Shown here: positions 18,621-26,452 of the stretch, piece by piece
How positions within the stretch are numbered: position 1 is the stretch's first letter
How the letters are laid out: the number at the start of each line of letters is the position of its first letter
NCBI RefSeq assembly: GCF_001428845.1
Contig: NZ_LMIU01000002.1
Location: 1 to 64,000 of the forward strand
Direction of reading: 5' to 3'
Length of the DNA stretch: 64,000 nt
DNA from: Achromobacter sp. Root83
Lineage (GTDB): Bacteria > Pseudomonadota > Gammaproteobacteria > Burkholderiales > Burkholderiaceae_B
Program-made: the position numbers and the translations under genes
The notes under the pieces: model-generated
Databases searched by the model: none
Seen by the model: only the letters and a program-made list of their open reading frames with translations
Told to the model about the DNA's origin: nothing

Positions 18621-19502
18621 TTACTTGGCGGCGTCCACCATGTATTGCACGGCAGCGCGGATGTCTTCTTCCGACGCATTGGCCGCGCCGCCCTTGGGGG
18701 GCATTGGCGGCTTGCCCTGCATGGCGACCTGCACCATGGCGTCCATGCCCGTCTTGATGAAGGGCTCCCAGGCGGCCTTGTCGCCGAACTTGGGGGCGTT
18801 GGCCACGCCGGTGGCATGGCACGCGAAACAGACGGTCTTGTAGAGCTTTTCGCCAGCCGGGTTGACGGCGGCGGTCTGCTGCGGCGCGGGAGCCGCCGGG
18901 GCAGGGGCTGCGGCGGCAGGCGCCGCAGGCGCGGCGGCAACCGGCGCGGCGGCCGGAGCAGCGCCCGCTTCCTTCTTGGCGCCTTCTTCGGCGGGAGCAG
19001 CGGGCTCGGGCAGCGAGGCGCCCGACTTGTTGGCCATGTAGACCACGGCGCGCGCGACCTCATAGTCGGACAGCGTCGGATTGCCGCCCTTGGCGGGCAT
19101 GCCGCCCTTGCCGTGCAGCGCCACATTCAGCATGGCGTCGTAGCCGGCCTTGATGAACGGCGCCCACGCGGCGTTGTCGCCCATCTTCGGCGCGCCAGCA
19201 ATGCCGGCGGTGTGACAGGCCGTACAGACGGCGGCGAAGACCTGTTCGCCGGTCTTGAAGACCTTGGGGGCGTTGGCGTCGACAAGCTCGAAGCCCGCGA
19301 CCGGGGCGATCCGCCTGGCGATGGCTTCGCCGGACAGCGCGTCCGAGCCGGCGTTCGTCTTGTTGCCGGTGACCACCATGTTCACCAGTAGGATGATGAT
19401 GGCGATGGGAACCACGAAAGCCAGGACGATCGTTACGATCAATTGCTTCGGGGTCTTGATGGGGGAGGAGTGCTCTTCTATGTGTTCCTGCTCGTTGCTC
19501 AT
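18621..19502 (-). CDS. Membrane-anchored diheme c-type cytochrome
   Basis: A 293-residue protein with a cytoplasmic N-terminus, one membrane anchor (about 20-44), and two cytochrome c5-like domains with heme motifs CTACH (93-97) and CFACH (225-229). Each domain repeats the pattern GDxAAWxPFIKxGxDAM and a GMPAKGG/PPMPPKGG segment with the likely Met ligand, showing internal duplication. The domains are joined by an Ala/Pro-rich linker of about 45 residues. It probably shuttles electrons at the periplasmic face of the inner membrane. ATG 19502 is chosen over a TTG at 19508. Confidence 0.92.
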   Translation of the reverse strand: MSNEQEHIEEHSSPIKTPKQLIVTIVLAFVVPIAIIILLVNMVVTGNKTNAGSDALSGEAIARRIAPVAGFELVDANAPKVFKTGEQVFAAVCTACHTAGIAGAPKMGDNAAWAPFIKAGYDAMLNVALHGKGGMPAKGGNPTLSDYEVARAVVYMANKSGASLPEPAAPAEEGAKKEAGAAPAAAPVAAAPAAPAAAAPAPAAPAPQQTAAVNPAGEKLYKTVCFACHATGVANAPKFGDKAAWEPFIKTGMDAMVQVAMQGKPPMPPKGGAANASEEDIRAAVQYMVDAAK

Positions 19503-19711
19503 GACCAAATCCTGCTAACGGGTACCGGGGGCGCCTGGCGGCGGCAACAGAAAATCAGTACTGCACAAGTCGGCGGCAACCCATGCCCGCCTGCAAGCAA
19601 ACGCTGGATTATATAACGGTGTCAGGGACACAGGTCCAATGCAACTGAACGGGTTTTCGATGAGTTTGCCGGAAGATTTGATCCACTTCATGCAGATCGT
19701 GGAAAACTAGG

Positions 19712-19717
19712 TACAAT
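19712..19717 (+). promoter_or_regulatory. -10 element of tRNA-Arg
   Basis: TACAAT sits 16 bp before the tRNA 5' end. A good -35 is not obvious. Confidence 0.4.
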
Positions 19718-19733
19718 ACCGCCTCCTTGCGCT

Positions 19734-19808
19734 GCGCCCGTAGTTCAATGGATAGAATGAGAGTTTCCGAAGCTCTTGATACAGGTTCGATTCCTGTCGG
19801 GCGCACCA
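19734..19808 (+). tRNA. tRNA-Arg (anticodon CCG)
   Basis: A 75-nt cloverleaf. The acceptor stem GCGCCCG (19734-19740) pairs with CGGGCGC before an encoded ACCA end. The D-arm contains AGTTCAATGGATAGA. The anticodon stem AGAGT/GCTCT carries the loop TTCCGAA, giving CCG. The T-arm ACAGG-TTCGATT-CCTGT is intact. It decodes CGG. The T-rich run at 19851-19857 could end the transcript. Confidence 0.95.
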
Positions 19809-19826
19809 CAGAATCAAGGACTTACG

Positions 19827-19850
19827 TTTTTCTGGGCCTTTTTCTGGGCC
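19827..19850 (+). repeat. 12-bp tandem duplication after tRNA-Arg
   Basis: TTTTTCTGGGCC occurs twice in direct succession (19827-19838, 19839-19850), followed by TTTTTTT. It is a short sequence duplication at the tRNA 3' flank. There is no sign of an integrated element next to it. Confidence 0.8.
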
Positions 19851-19981
19851 TTTTTTTGCGCCCGAATTGCGCGGATCAATCCCCGTCCCCAGTCTTTGAG
19901 ACTCCCGTAGGCGCCAAGTAGAATTGCAGCCGCCGCCCATGCGGCAGCCAATTCCACCGAGCGCGCTTTAGGGAAGTACCA

Positions 19982-21550
19982 ATGGCAGAGGCCCAATCCA
20001 AACTGGACATTCTGGCGCAAGCCGCCGCCGCGTTTACCGCCGGCGACGCCAGGCAAGCGGCAGATCTGCTGGAGCCGGCGCTCGCGTCCCATCCTGACGA
20101 TGCGGAACTTATCTGCTCGCTGGCCTATGCCCTGAGCCGCCTGGATCGCCTGGACCTCGCCGCCGACCGCTTTGACGATGCCGCGCGCCTGCGTCCCAAC
20201 GATATCGCCGTGTTGCGCGACGCCGGCAGCGTCAACCTCAAGGCCGGCCGGTTGGAAAGCGCGCTGATGCACTTTCGCGCTGCCTACCGCGCCTCGAACA
20301 ATGATCTTGCCCTGCTGGGCCGTATTGTCGACGTCCTGCTGCGGCTCAAGCGCGCCGGCCAGGCCTTGGCGCTGATCGACGGCACCGTGGCGCTGGCGCC
20401 GCGCGTGGCGCCGCTGCACTATCTGCGCGGCATCGTGCTGGGCGCACAAGGTCAGCACCGCCAGGAGAAAGCCGCCTACGAAACCGCGCTCAAACTCGAT
20501 CCCCGATTGCTGGACGCGCACACCAACCTCGGCGTTCTGGCGCGTGACGAGCAGCGCTTTCAGGATGCATTGCGTCACTTCAAGCAAGCGCTTGCCATCG
20601 ACAGCGACCACGCCGGCGCGCGCAACAACCGGGCGCAGACCAACTTGCTGCTGGGTCAATACACTCATGGTTGGCGCGACTACGAGTGGCGCTGGCGCGA
20701 TGGCGTGCAGACCATGCCCTTCAGCGGTGCGCCCTGGTTGGGCGAATCATCGCTGCAAGGCAAGACCTTGCTGGTGCATGCAGAACAAGGCTTGGGCGAC
20801 ACGCTGCAGTTCAGCCGTTACGTGGCGGCCTTGCCCAACCAGGCAGACCGCGTGATCTTCCTCGTGCAGGCGCCTCTCCTGACTTTGCTGCAGGCCAACC
20901 TGCCCGGCGTAACCGTCATCAGCCAGAATGACGAGGTCCCTGTCTTTGACCGTCACACGCCCTTGCTGAGCCTGCCGCTGGCACTGTCGCGCCACAGCGC
21001 CGAACCCTGGCCGCTGACTCACACACTGCAAGCCGATGCCGCGCGCACGCAAGCCTGGGCCGAATATTTGGGTCCCAAGGGCGCGCGCCCGCGTATCGGC
21101 CTGGCCTGGTCCGGCAGCGCGAGCCACCAGGACGATCACAACCGCTCGATTCCGTTTGAAGTTCTGAGTCCGCTGCTCGACGTGCCGGCGGACTTCATCA
21201 GCCTGCAGAAGGACGTGCGCGACGACGACCTCGCCGCCATCGAGCGCTGGCGTGCTGGCAACCCCGCCGCCACGCTCCGATTGACCGGCGCTGAACTGAA
21301 CGACTTCGCCGATAGCGCGGCTCTGGCGGCAAACCTGGATCTGATCATCACGGTGGACACGTCCGCCGCCCACTTGGCGGGCTCGCTTGGCCGACCGACC
21401 TGGCTGCTGCTTCCGGCCATGCCCGACTGGCGCTGGCAGCTCAACCGCAGCGACACGCCGTGGTATCCGTCCATGACCCTGCATCGCCGGGGACAGGACT
21501 GGAGCGAACTGCTGCAGACGCTGCGCGAGAAGCTGCGAGCGTCAGCCTGA
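19982..21550 (+). CDS. TPR-repeat protein with GT9-like glycosyltransferase domain
   Basis: A 522-residue two-part protein. Residues about 1-230 are consecutive tetratricopeptide repeats (for example ALKLDPRLLDAHTNLGVLARDEQRFQDALRHFKQAL). Residues about 245-520 resemble the heptosyltransferase/GT9-like domain often fused to TPRs, with HAEQGLGDTLQFSRY, GLAWSGSASHQDD and ITVDTSAAHLAGSLGRPTWL. There is no signal peptide, so it is probably cytoplasmic. Homologous fusions are linked to flagellin or surface-glycan glycosylation, but no such genes are nearby and the acceptor is unknown. The ATG at 19982 follows GGGAAGTACCA. Confidence 0.82.
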   Translation: MAEAQSKLDILAQAAAAFTAGDARQAADLLEPALASHPDDAELICSLAYALSRLDRLDLAADRFDDAARLRPNDIAVLRDAGSVNLKAGRLESALMHFRAAYRASNNDLALLGRIVDVLLRLKRAGQALALIDGTVALAPRVAPLHYLRGIVLGAQGQHRQEKAAYETALKLDPRLLDAHTNLGVLARDEQRFQDALRHFKQALAIDSDHAGARNNRAQTNLLLGQYTHGWRDYEWRWRDGVQTMPFSGAPWLGESSLQGKTLLVHAEQGLGDTLQFSRYVAALPNQADRVIFLVQAPLLTLLQANLPGVTVISQNDEVPVFDRHTPLLSLPLALSRHSAEPWPLTHTLQADAARTQAWAEYLGPKGARPRIGLAWSGSASHQDDHNRSIPFEVLSPLLDVPADFISLQKDVRDDDLAAIERWRAGNPAATLRLTGAELNDFADSAALAANLDLIITVDTSAAHLAGSLGRPTWLLLPAMPDWRWQLNRSDTPWYPSMTLHRRGQDWSELLQTLREKLRASA

Positions 21551-21811
21551 GCCCCTGAAAAGGCCAAGAAAAACAAAGTGGTGAACGCACCCGCCGGGTG
21601 CGTCCTGTGAGCGTCACCTCAAGCGCTGATGGCCGAAACCGGGATTTCACCATTCCGTGCCTCAGTCGCGATCGCTTCGCGTGCAAGCACTTGCCCGGCG
21701 GCGGCCTGTTTGTAGCGACGCCGCGCGGCGTCGGACAGCCGGAACGTTAGCCCCCGCCCATCAAGGCCCCGGGCTGACCGCCGGCCACCCCAACCATTGT
21801 TGCCATTGCGT
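21551..21811. other. Intergenic gap with two palindromes, no gene
   Basis: No credible coding frame. ACGCACCC-GCC-GGGTGCGT near 21586-21604 is a hairpin after the TPR gene, without a T-tract. CGACGCCGCGCGGCGTCG (21716-21733) is a perfect 18-bp palindrome. The promoter-like element at 21812 follows. Confidence 0.5.
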
Positions 21812-21842
21812 CAACATCATGGTCCCTTGGCCGGGGCTTCTG
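21812..21842 (+). promoter_or_regulatory. 31-bp regulon element, copy 1 (AhpD-like operon)
   Basis: The first half is CAACATCATGGTCCC and the second, after five bases, is CGGGGCTTCTG. It matches three other copies in this locus (25378-25408, 27518-27548, 27627-27657) without gaps. It ends 98 bp before the ATG at 21941. The asymmetry and position suggest a promoter for an alternative sigma factor. This copy is the most divergent in the -10-like end (CTTCTG instead of CTACCG). Confidence 0.65.
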
Positions 21843-21940
21843 CCGATTTCCATGCGGCCCTACGATTCAGGCGTTGTCCAAGCAAACACCACACCCGGTC
21901 CAGCACTGGCTGGACGCCGAACCAATCCGAGGGAACCATC

Positions 21941-22420
21941 ATGAGTCAACGTCTGAACGCCTTTGCCCAATCGCCCGAATTGTTCAAGAAATTCGTCGAA
22001 TTCGGCATGCTCTTGAAGTCCGGCACGATCGAGCAGTCCATCCTGAGCCTGGTCGAAATCCGGGCCTCGCAGATCAACGGCTGCGGCTTCTGCCTGGATA
22101 TGCACGTGAAGCAGGCCAAGATCCACGGCGAACGCGAACTGCGCCTGCATCATGTGGCGATCTGGCGCGAATCCACCGAGTTTTCCCCGCGTGAGCGCGC
22201 CTGCCTGGCCTGGACCGAAGCGCTGACCACGCTGGGCGCGCATGGCGTGCCCGACGAGATCTATGAGCGTGTGCGCACCCAGTTGTCCGAAAAGGAAATC
22301 TCGGACCTGAGCTTCGCCGTCATGGCGATCAATGGATGGAACCGCCTCAACGTGGGCTTCCAGACCGTGCCCGGCTCGGCCGACAAGGCCTATGGCCTGG
22401 ACAAGGCCAAGTTCAACTAA
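21941..22420 (+). CDS. Carboxymuconolactone decarboxylase/AhpD-like protein
   Basis: A 159-residue AhpD-fold protein. The CxxC redox pair is in NGCGFCLDMHVKQAK with the conserved downstream His, the pattern of alkylhydroperoxidase-like (not decarboxylase) members. It is predicted to be a small oligomeric antioxidant enzyme in the cytoplasm. The ATG at 21941 is preceded by GAGGGAACC. It leads an operon with an NmrA-like protein (9-bp gap) and an OsmC-like protein. CMD genes are classical genomic partners of ECF41 sigma factors such as the one at 25443-26321. Confidence 0.9.
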   Translation: MSQRLNAFAQSPELFKKFVEFGMLLKSGTIEQSILSLVEIRASQINGCGFCLDMHVKQAKIHGERELRLHHVAIWRESTEFSPRERACLAWTEALTTLGAHGVPDEIYERVRTQLSEKEISDLSFAVMAINGWNRLNVGFQTVPGSADKAYGLDKAKFN

Positions 22421-22429
22421 GGACTCATC

Positions 22430-23185
22430 ATGAAAATCCTGGTAATCGGCGGTACGGGCCTGATTGGCTCCAAACTTGTCAAACTGCTCACCGAGCAAGG
22501 CCACGAGGCCATCGCCGCGTCGCCCGCGACCGGCGTGAACACGATCACCGGCGAAGGCCTGGACCCGGCGTTGGCCGGGGTTGATACCGTGGTCGATGTC
22601 GCCAATTCGCCCTCGTTCGAAGACCGGGCCGTGCTGGAGTTCTTCCAGACCTCGGGACGCAACCTGCTGGCGGCGGAAGCCCGGGCCGGTGTGCGCCACC
22701 ACGTCGCCCTGTCGGTGGTGGGCACGCACCGCCTGGCCGAAAGCGGCTACTTCCGCGGCAAGATCGCGCAGGAAGAACTGATCGAGGCCGCCGGGATTCC
22801 GTACACCATCGTTCACAGCACGCAGTTCTTCGAGTTCCTGGGCGGCATCGTGCAGTCGGGCACCCAGGGCGACGAAGTGCGGCTGTCGCCCGCCTTTGTC
22901 CAGCCGATCGCGTCCGACGACGTCGCGCGGGCGATGGCCGATGCCACGCTGGGGGCGCCGGTGAACGGCACCGTGGAAATCGCCGGCCCCGAGCGGGTGC
23001 GTCTGGCCGAACTGGCGCAACGCTACATGGGTAAAATCGGCGACACACGCACCGTTCAGGCAGACGCGGGCGCGCGCTATTTCGGCGCGTTGCTCACCGA
23101 TGACACACTGGTGCCCGGATCCGGCCCGCGCCTGGGCAAGATCGACTTCGAAACCTGGTTCAGCCGTTCGGGCGCACGAAAGTAG
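22430..23185 (+). CDS. NAD(P)-binding NmrA/epimerase-like protein
   Basis: A 251-residue atypical short-chain dehydrogenase. The N-terminal dinucleotide motif is GGTGLIGSKL (about 8-17). The central HVALSVVGTHRLAESGYFRGKIAQE has the substrate-region features of NmrA/YtfG-like quinone- or NADPH-sensing proteins; the usual YxxxK is replaced by Y...RGK. It lies 9 bp after the AhpD-like gene and is co-transcribed. NAD-dependent epimerase/oxidoreductase genes are the other typical ECF41 partners. Confidence 0.87.
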   Translation: MKILVIGGTGLIGSKLVKLLTEQGHEAIAASPATGVNTITGEGLDPALAGVDTVVDVANSPSFEDRAVLEFFQTSGRNLLAAEARAGVRHHVALSVVGTHRLAESGYFRGKIAQEELIEAAGIPYTIVHSTQFFEFLGGIVQSGTQGDEVRLSPAFVQPIASDDVARAMADATLGAPVNGTVEIAGPERVRLAELAQRYMGKIGDTRTVQADAGARYFGALLTDDTLVPGSGPRLGKIDFETWFSRSGARK

Positions 23186-23205
23186 CGGCGGGCACGAGGA
23201 CCTTC

Positions 23206-23700
23206 ATGAGCAAACTGCGGCCTCCTCCCCAGACTCTCCTGGACAAGTACCGGGGCGAGGATTTCCTTCCCCTGTACACCACCAGCGTGACGGTGCGCGG
23301 CGGAGAGGCCGCGCACGGTCGCGCCTCCGGCATCGCCATTTCCGATGATGGCGAGCTGTTTGTCGAACTGCGCCTGCCGGTCGAGTTGGGCGGCAAGGGC
23401 GGGGGAACGAATCCTGAACAACTGTTTGCCGCCGGTTATGCGGCGTGCTTTCACGGCGCGCTGAGCATGCTGGCCGGGCGGGCCGGCGTGGCCGTCCCGG
23501 ACGCCTCCGTGACGGCCACCATCTCGTTCGGCCGCGATCCCGTGGACGGTTTGTTCGCGCTGACGGCGGATGTCAATATCCACCTGCCCGGCGTGGACAA
23601 GGCCGTGGCCGAAGAACTGGTGCGCAACACGGAACGCCTGTGCCCGTATTCCAAGATGGCCCAGGGTGGAATCGAAAGCGTGGTGGCGTTGACGCAATAG
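23206..23700 (+). CDS. OsmC/Ohr-like organic hydroperoxide protein
   Basis: A 164-residue OsmC/Ohr-family peroxidase. The two reactive cysteines are in AGYAACFHGAL (peroxidatic) and ERLCPYSKM (resolving). GGTNPEQLFAAGYAACF is the Ohr signature. The N-terminal extension of about 25 residues is longer than in short Ohr proteins. It reduces organic hydroperoxides at the expense of a dithiol. It is third in the AhpD-like operon, strengthening an electrophile/peroxide-stress role, and is convergent with the LysR gene 4 bp away. Confidence 0.9.
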   Translation: MSKLRPPPQTLLDKYRGEDFLPLYTTSVTVRGGEAAHGRASGIAISDDGELFVELRLPVELGGKGGGTNPEQLFAAGYAACFHGALSMLAGRAGVAVPDASVTATISFGRDPVDGLFALTADVNIHLPGVDKAVAEELVRNTERLCPYSKMAQGGIESVVALTQ

Positions 23701-23704
23701 CCGT

Positions 23705-24709
23705 TCACGCCTGCTTGAGCAGCAGGCTGTCGAGTATTTGCAGATCCAGCGCGCGGATGCGTTCGGTCATGTAGTCGATGAATACGCGCATGCGTGCCGG
23801 CAGGTGCTGGCGGCTGAGGAAACACAGGTAATGTCCGCGATCGTCGGGCGCGTGTTGCGGCAGGCAGGCGACCAGCCTGCCGGCGCGCAGGTGGTCGCAG
23901 ACCTGATAGCCGGCCATTTGCGCGATGCCATGGCCGTCCAGCACCGATTGCAGAACGAGATCGGCATCGTTGAACGTCAGCATGGCGGGCGGCGCAACCT
24001 TGCGCAGGTGGCCGCTCTCCTTGAACTCCCATTCGTACACCCGCCCCGAGGACAGCCGAAAGTTCACGCAGCGGTGGGCCTCGAGTTCGTCGACGCTGCT
24101 GGGCAGGCCGTGCGCGGCGGCATAGCCGGGCGAGGCGCACAGCATCATCTGCATGGGGATCACTTTCTTGGCGATCACCTGGCTGTCTTCCATGCGGCCG
24201 TTGCGGAACGACACGTCGACGCGGTCCGTGGTGAAGTCGGTGGGGCCGTCATCCAGCAACAGCTCCACCGAGATATTCGGGTTGATCTCCCGGAACTCCT
24301 TCAGCAAGGGGGCGACGACCTTGCGGCCAAAGCCCACGGTGGAGCACACGCGCAACTGACCGGTGGGCGGGCCCTCGCGCAGTTCGCGCATGTCGTCCAG
24401 CGCCTGGATGATGCGCTCGACGCCGGGATGGCATTGCTCATAGAAGCGTTTGCCCTCGGCAGTCAGAGAGGTGCTGCGGGTGGTGCGGACGAACAGCCGG
24501 ATACCCAACTGATCTTCCAGCTTTTGCACGCTGCGGCTGACCGCCGAGCGGCCGATGCCCAGGCGGTCGCCGGCCTTGGCGAAGTTGCCTTCCGCGGCGA
24601 CGGCGATGAAGGCCATGACGCCCGCGTAGCTGGTGGCGAAGCTGTCGGCCAGTGAATCTGGCCCGCTGGATTGGGTGGTGACCGGGGAGGCTGTAGAGGG
24701 TGTCGACAT
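23705..24709 (-). CDS. LysR family transcriptional regulator
   Basis: A 334-residue LysR protein with a long polar leader. The winged helix-turn-helix is at about 32-90 (FIAVAAEGNFAKAGDRLGIGRSAVSRSVQKLE). The effector domain follows, including TGQLRVCSTVGFG and the inducer-pocket region. The ATG at 24709 sits about 40 bp downstream of a TGTCACA-N16-CGTC element (24747-24773). It is convergent with the AhpD-like operon and probably regulates genes of this island. Confidence 0.9.
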   Translation of the reverse strand: MSTPSTASPVTTQSSGPDSLADSFATSYAGVMAFIAVAAEGNFAKAGDRLGIGRSAVSRSVQKLEDQLGIRLFVRTTRSTSLTAEGKRFYEQCHPGVERIIQALDDMRELREGPPTGQLRVCSTVGFGRKVVAPLLKEFREINPNISVELLLDDGPTDFTTDRVDVSFRNGRMEDSQVIAKKVIPMQMMLCASPGYAAAHGLPSSVDELEAHRCVNFRLSSGRVYEWEFKESGHLRKVAPPAMLTFNDADLVLQSVLDGHGIAQMAGYQVCDHLRAGRLVACLPQHAPDDRGHYLCFLSRQHLPARMRVFIDYMTERIRALDLQILDSLLLKQA

Positions 24710-24746
24710 GTTGGCGGCGCCGCGAGTGGGTTGATCCTACCCCTAA

Positions 24747-24773
24747 GACGGCGCGCCGGGCAATTTTGTGACA
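24747..24773 (-). promoter_or_regulatory. ECF41-type promoter candidate upstream of LysR
   Basis: On the minus strand TGTCACA (24767-24773), a 16-bp spacer and CGTC (24747-24750) precede the LysR ATG at 24709. From memory this equals the consensus described for ECF41 sigma factors. One such sigma factor is encoded 0.7 kb away. The rest of the 24710-24887 gap shows nothing. Confidence 0.5.
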
Positions 24774-24887
24774 CTGGCCCGAAGAAAAAAAGCTGGTTTT
24801 CCCGAAGGGGATGGCCAGCCCGCTATGCGTGGCGGGTGCCGGGTTGCCTATGCCGGGCACCGCCATGATGGCCTTCTTGAATCGTCC

Positions 24888-25322
24888 CTATTTAACCGGC
24901 ACCAAGGCCGGGGCGCCCTGTTTCTTGATCAGGACGACCAGGAACTTGGCGGGCTTGGTCTGGCTGGCATTGCGGCCCACGGTGTGGATGTCGTCCGGCC
25001 CTTCGTAGAAGGTCTGGCCCGGGGTCAGCGTGACTTCCTTGCCGCCCTTGACCTGCATGATGATGCTGCCTTCCAGCACGTAGACGAAGCCGTAGGCGTC
25101 GTGGCGATGGATGGGGTCGGCGGCTCCGGGCGGGTAGTCGACGATGAGCATCAGCGCATCCTTGCCCGGGATGTCCGGCAGGTTCTTTGTCATCAGCTCC
25201 GTGACGATGGGATCGGCGGGCTTGGCGGCGGCCGCGTCGTGGTGGGACGCGCCGTGGGCTATCTGGCCCAGCAACGCCCCGGCGGCAATAAAGGGCAATC
25301 CGAACTTCATGATCTTCGACAT
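24888..25322 (-). CDS. Secreted cupin-domain protein
   Basis: A 144-residue single-domain cupin. A signal peptide (MSKIMKFGLPFIAAGALLGQIAHGA) directs it to the periplasm. The metal-type cupin box is PIHRHDAYGFVYVLEGSI, followed by PGQTFYEGPDDIHTVGRN with a third His. ATG 25322 has AAGGA upstream. It is monocistronic, behind copy 2 of the 31-bp element. It could bind a metal or small oxidised metabolite; its activity is unknown. Confidence 0.85.
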   Translation of the reverse strand: MSKIMKFGLPFIAAGALLGQIAHGASHHDAAAAKPADPIVTELMTKNLPDIPGKDALMLIVDYPPGAADPIHRHDAYGFVYVLEGSIIMQVKGGKEVTLTPGQTFYEGPDDIHTVGRNASQTKPAKFLVVLIKKQGAPALVPVK

Positions 25323-25377
25323 GGCCTGTCCTTGGTTGAGTGGTGACAGGGCCATCGTAGAAGTGGGGGCGGCGCGG

Positions 25378-25408
25378 CGGTAGATCCGCGCAAGGGATCA
25401 CGATGTTG
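25378..25408 (-). promoter_or_regulatory. 31-bp regulon element, copy 2 (cupin)
   Basis: On the minus strand CAACATCGTGATCCC and, five bases on, CGGATCTACCG. It ends 55 bp before the cupin ATG at 25322. It is nearly identical to copy 3 in the right half (CCTTGCGCGG). Confidence 0.68.
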
Positions 25409-25442
25409 CCCGCCATGCACCAACGGCGGCGCGGGGGCGGCG

Positions 25443-26321
25443 TCAGCCTTGCGCCAGCGCGGCCGCGATGCGCGCCAGCTTGTCCGGGTTGCGCTGCACC
25501 AGGACGCGGGTCAGGCGTACGCCGTCGGTTTCATAGGACTGCACGGATTCAAGCTTGCCATCGATGAAACGCAGCAGCGCCCATTGCCCGTTCACCTGAA
25601 CCACCTCGGTGCGCAGCGCGTCGCGGAACCTGCGCGTGCCCGCGTAGAAAAGCTGCGCCAGGCGCTTGCCGCCCACCAGGCGCGCAAAGCTGGAGACCTT
25701 GTCGCCGCCGTCGCCGATGAGCTCGGCGTCGTCGCTCAGCAGGGCATGCAGGCCATGGAAGTCGCTGCGTTGCATGGCGTCGGCGAAGGCCAGCAGAAGG
25801 CGTTGCAGCGTGGCGCGCGGCACGGCCTCGCGCGGGGCGCCCTGCCGTAGCTGCAGCCGGGCCCGCCGCACGAGCTGGCGGATCGCGGCCGGGGTCTTGT
25901 CCAGCGTCTGCGCGATGTCTTCGTAGTCGGCGTCGAACACGTCGCGCATCAGGAAAGCCGCGCGGGCGTCCGGCGACAGGCGTTCCAGCATGAACAGAAA
26001 CGCCACCGAAACATCGTCCGCGAATTCGTGGATCTGCTCGGGCGTGGAGGGCGGGGCCATCAGCATCGGTTCCGGCAGCCACGCGCCCACGTACTGGGCC
26101 CGTTCGGCCTTGGCCGCGCGGAGCCGGTCGATGGACAAGCGGGTGGTGACGGTGACCAGCCAGGCTTCGGCGTTATCGACCACGGACCGGTCCGTGCCGT
26201 GCCAGCGCAGCCATGCGTCCTGCACCACATCTTCGGCCTCGGCCACCGCGCCCAGCATGCGGTAGGCGATCGCGTACAGGCGCGGGCGGTGACGGTCGAA
26301 CAGGATCACGGAGTCGGTCAT
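25443..26321 (-). CDS. ECF41-type RNA polymerase sigma factor with SnoaL-like tail
   Basis: A 292-residue ECF sigma factor. Region 2 (RPRLYAIAYRMLGAVAEAEDVVQDAWLRW) lies near residues 10-45 and region 4 (YEDIAQTLDKTPAAIRQLVRRARLQLR) near 130-160. It is followed by a fused SnoaL-like domain of about 110 residues. The tail contains DGGDK (variant of the DGGGK motif) and ends with NPDKL, both diagnostic of ECF41. In this family the tail replaces an anti-sigma factor and modulates activity. ATG 26321 lacks a strong ribosome site. It lies 131 bp after the bestrophin gene and may be co-transcribed with it. Confidence 0.92.
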   Translation of the reverse strand: MTDSVILFDRHRPRLYAIAYRMLGAVAEAEDVVQDAWLRWHGTDRSVVDNAEAWLVTVTTRLSIDRLRAAKAERAQYVGAWLPEPMLMAPPSTPEQIHEFADDVSVAFLFMLERLSPDARAAFLMRDVFDADYEDIAQTLDKTPAAIRQLVRRARLQLRQGAPREAVPRATLQRLLLAFADAMQRSDFHGLHALLSDDAELIGDGGDKVSSFARLVGGKRLAQLFYAGTRRFRDALRTEVVQVNGQWALLRFIDGKLESVQSYETDGVRLTRVLVQRNPDKLARIAAALAQG

Positions 26322-26452
26322 GGAGTGGGCCAACGCCAATGGGGAGAGGGGGCGAAAGGCAGGCTATTTTGCCGCAGCGCGCCAGGGACGACAAGCGCGA
26401 AGCGCCTATGCGGGACAGCCGCCCGGGGCGCGCGCGCGGCGGGTCTCCGCGC

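Noticed and set aside
16697..19126. An 809-residue minus-strand open frame
   Set aside because: It is opposite the CoA-transferase and 3-hydroxyacyl-CoA dehydrogenase genes, has low-complexity Arg/Pro runs and no family motif.
19609..19940. Two minus-strand frames across the tRNA, encoding sequences like RPTGIEPVSRASETLILSIE and ARQESNLYQELRKLSFYPLN
   Set aside because: These are the well-known false proteins produced by translating the antisense of tRNA genes; the tRNA-Arg explains the sequence.
25343..25349. TGTCACC upstream of the cupin as an ECF41 -35
   Set aside because: No CGTC follows at the required spacing and it lies too close to the start codon.
25443..26339. A separate anti-sigma factor gene next to the ECF sigma factor
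   Set aside because: No candidate with a membrane segment and anti-sigma motif is adjacent; the bestrophin is a channel and the sigma tail is the likely regulator.
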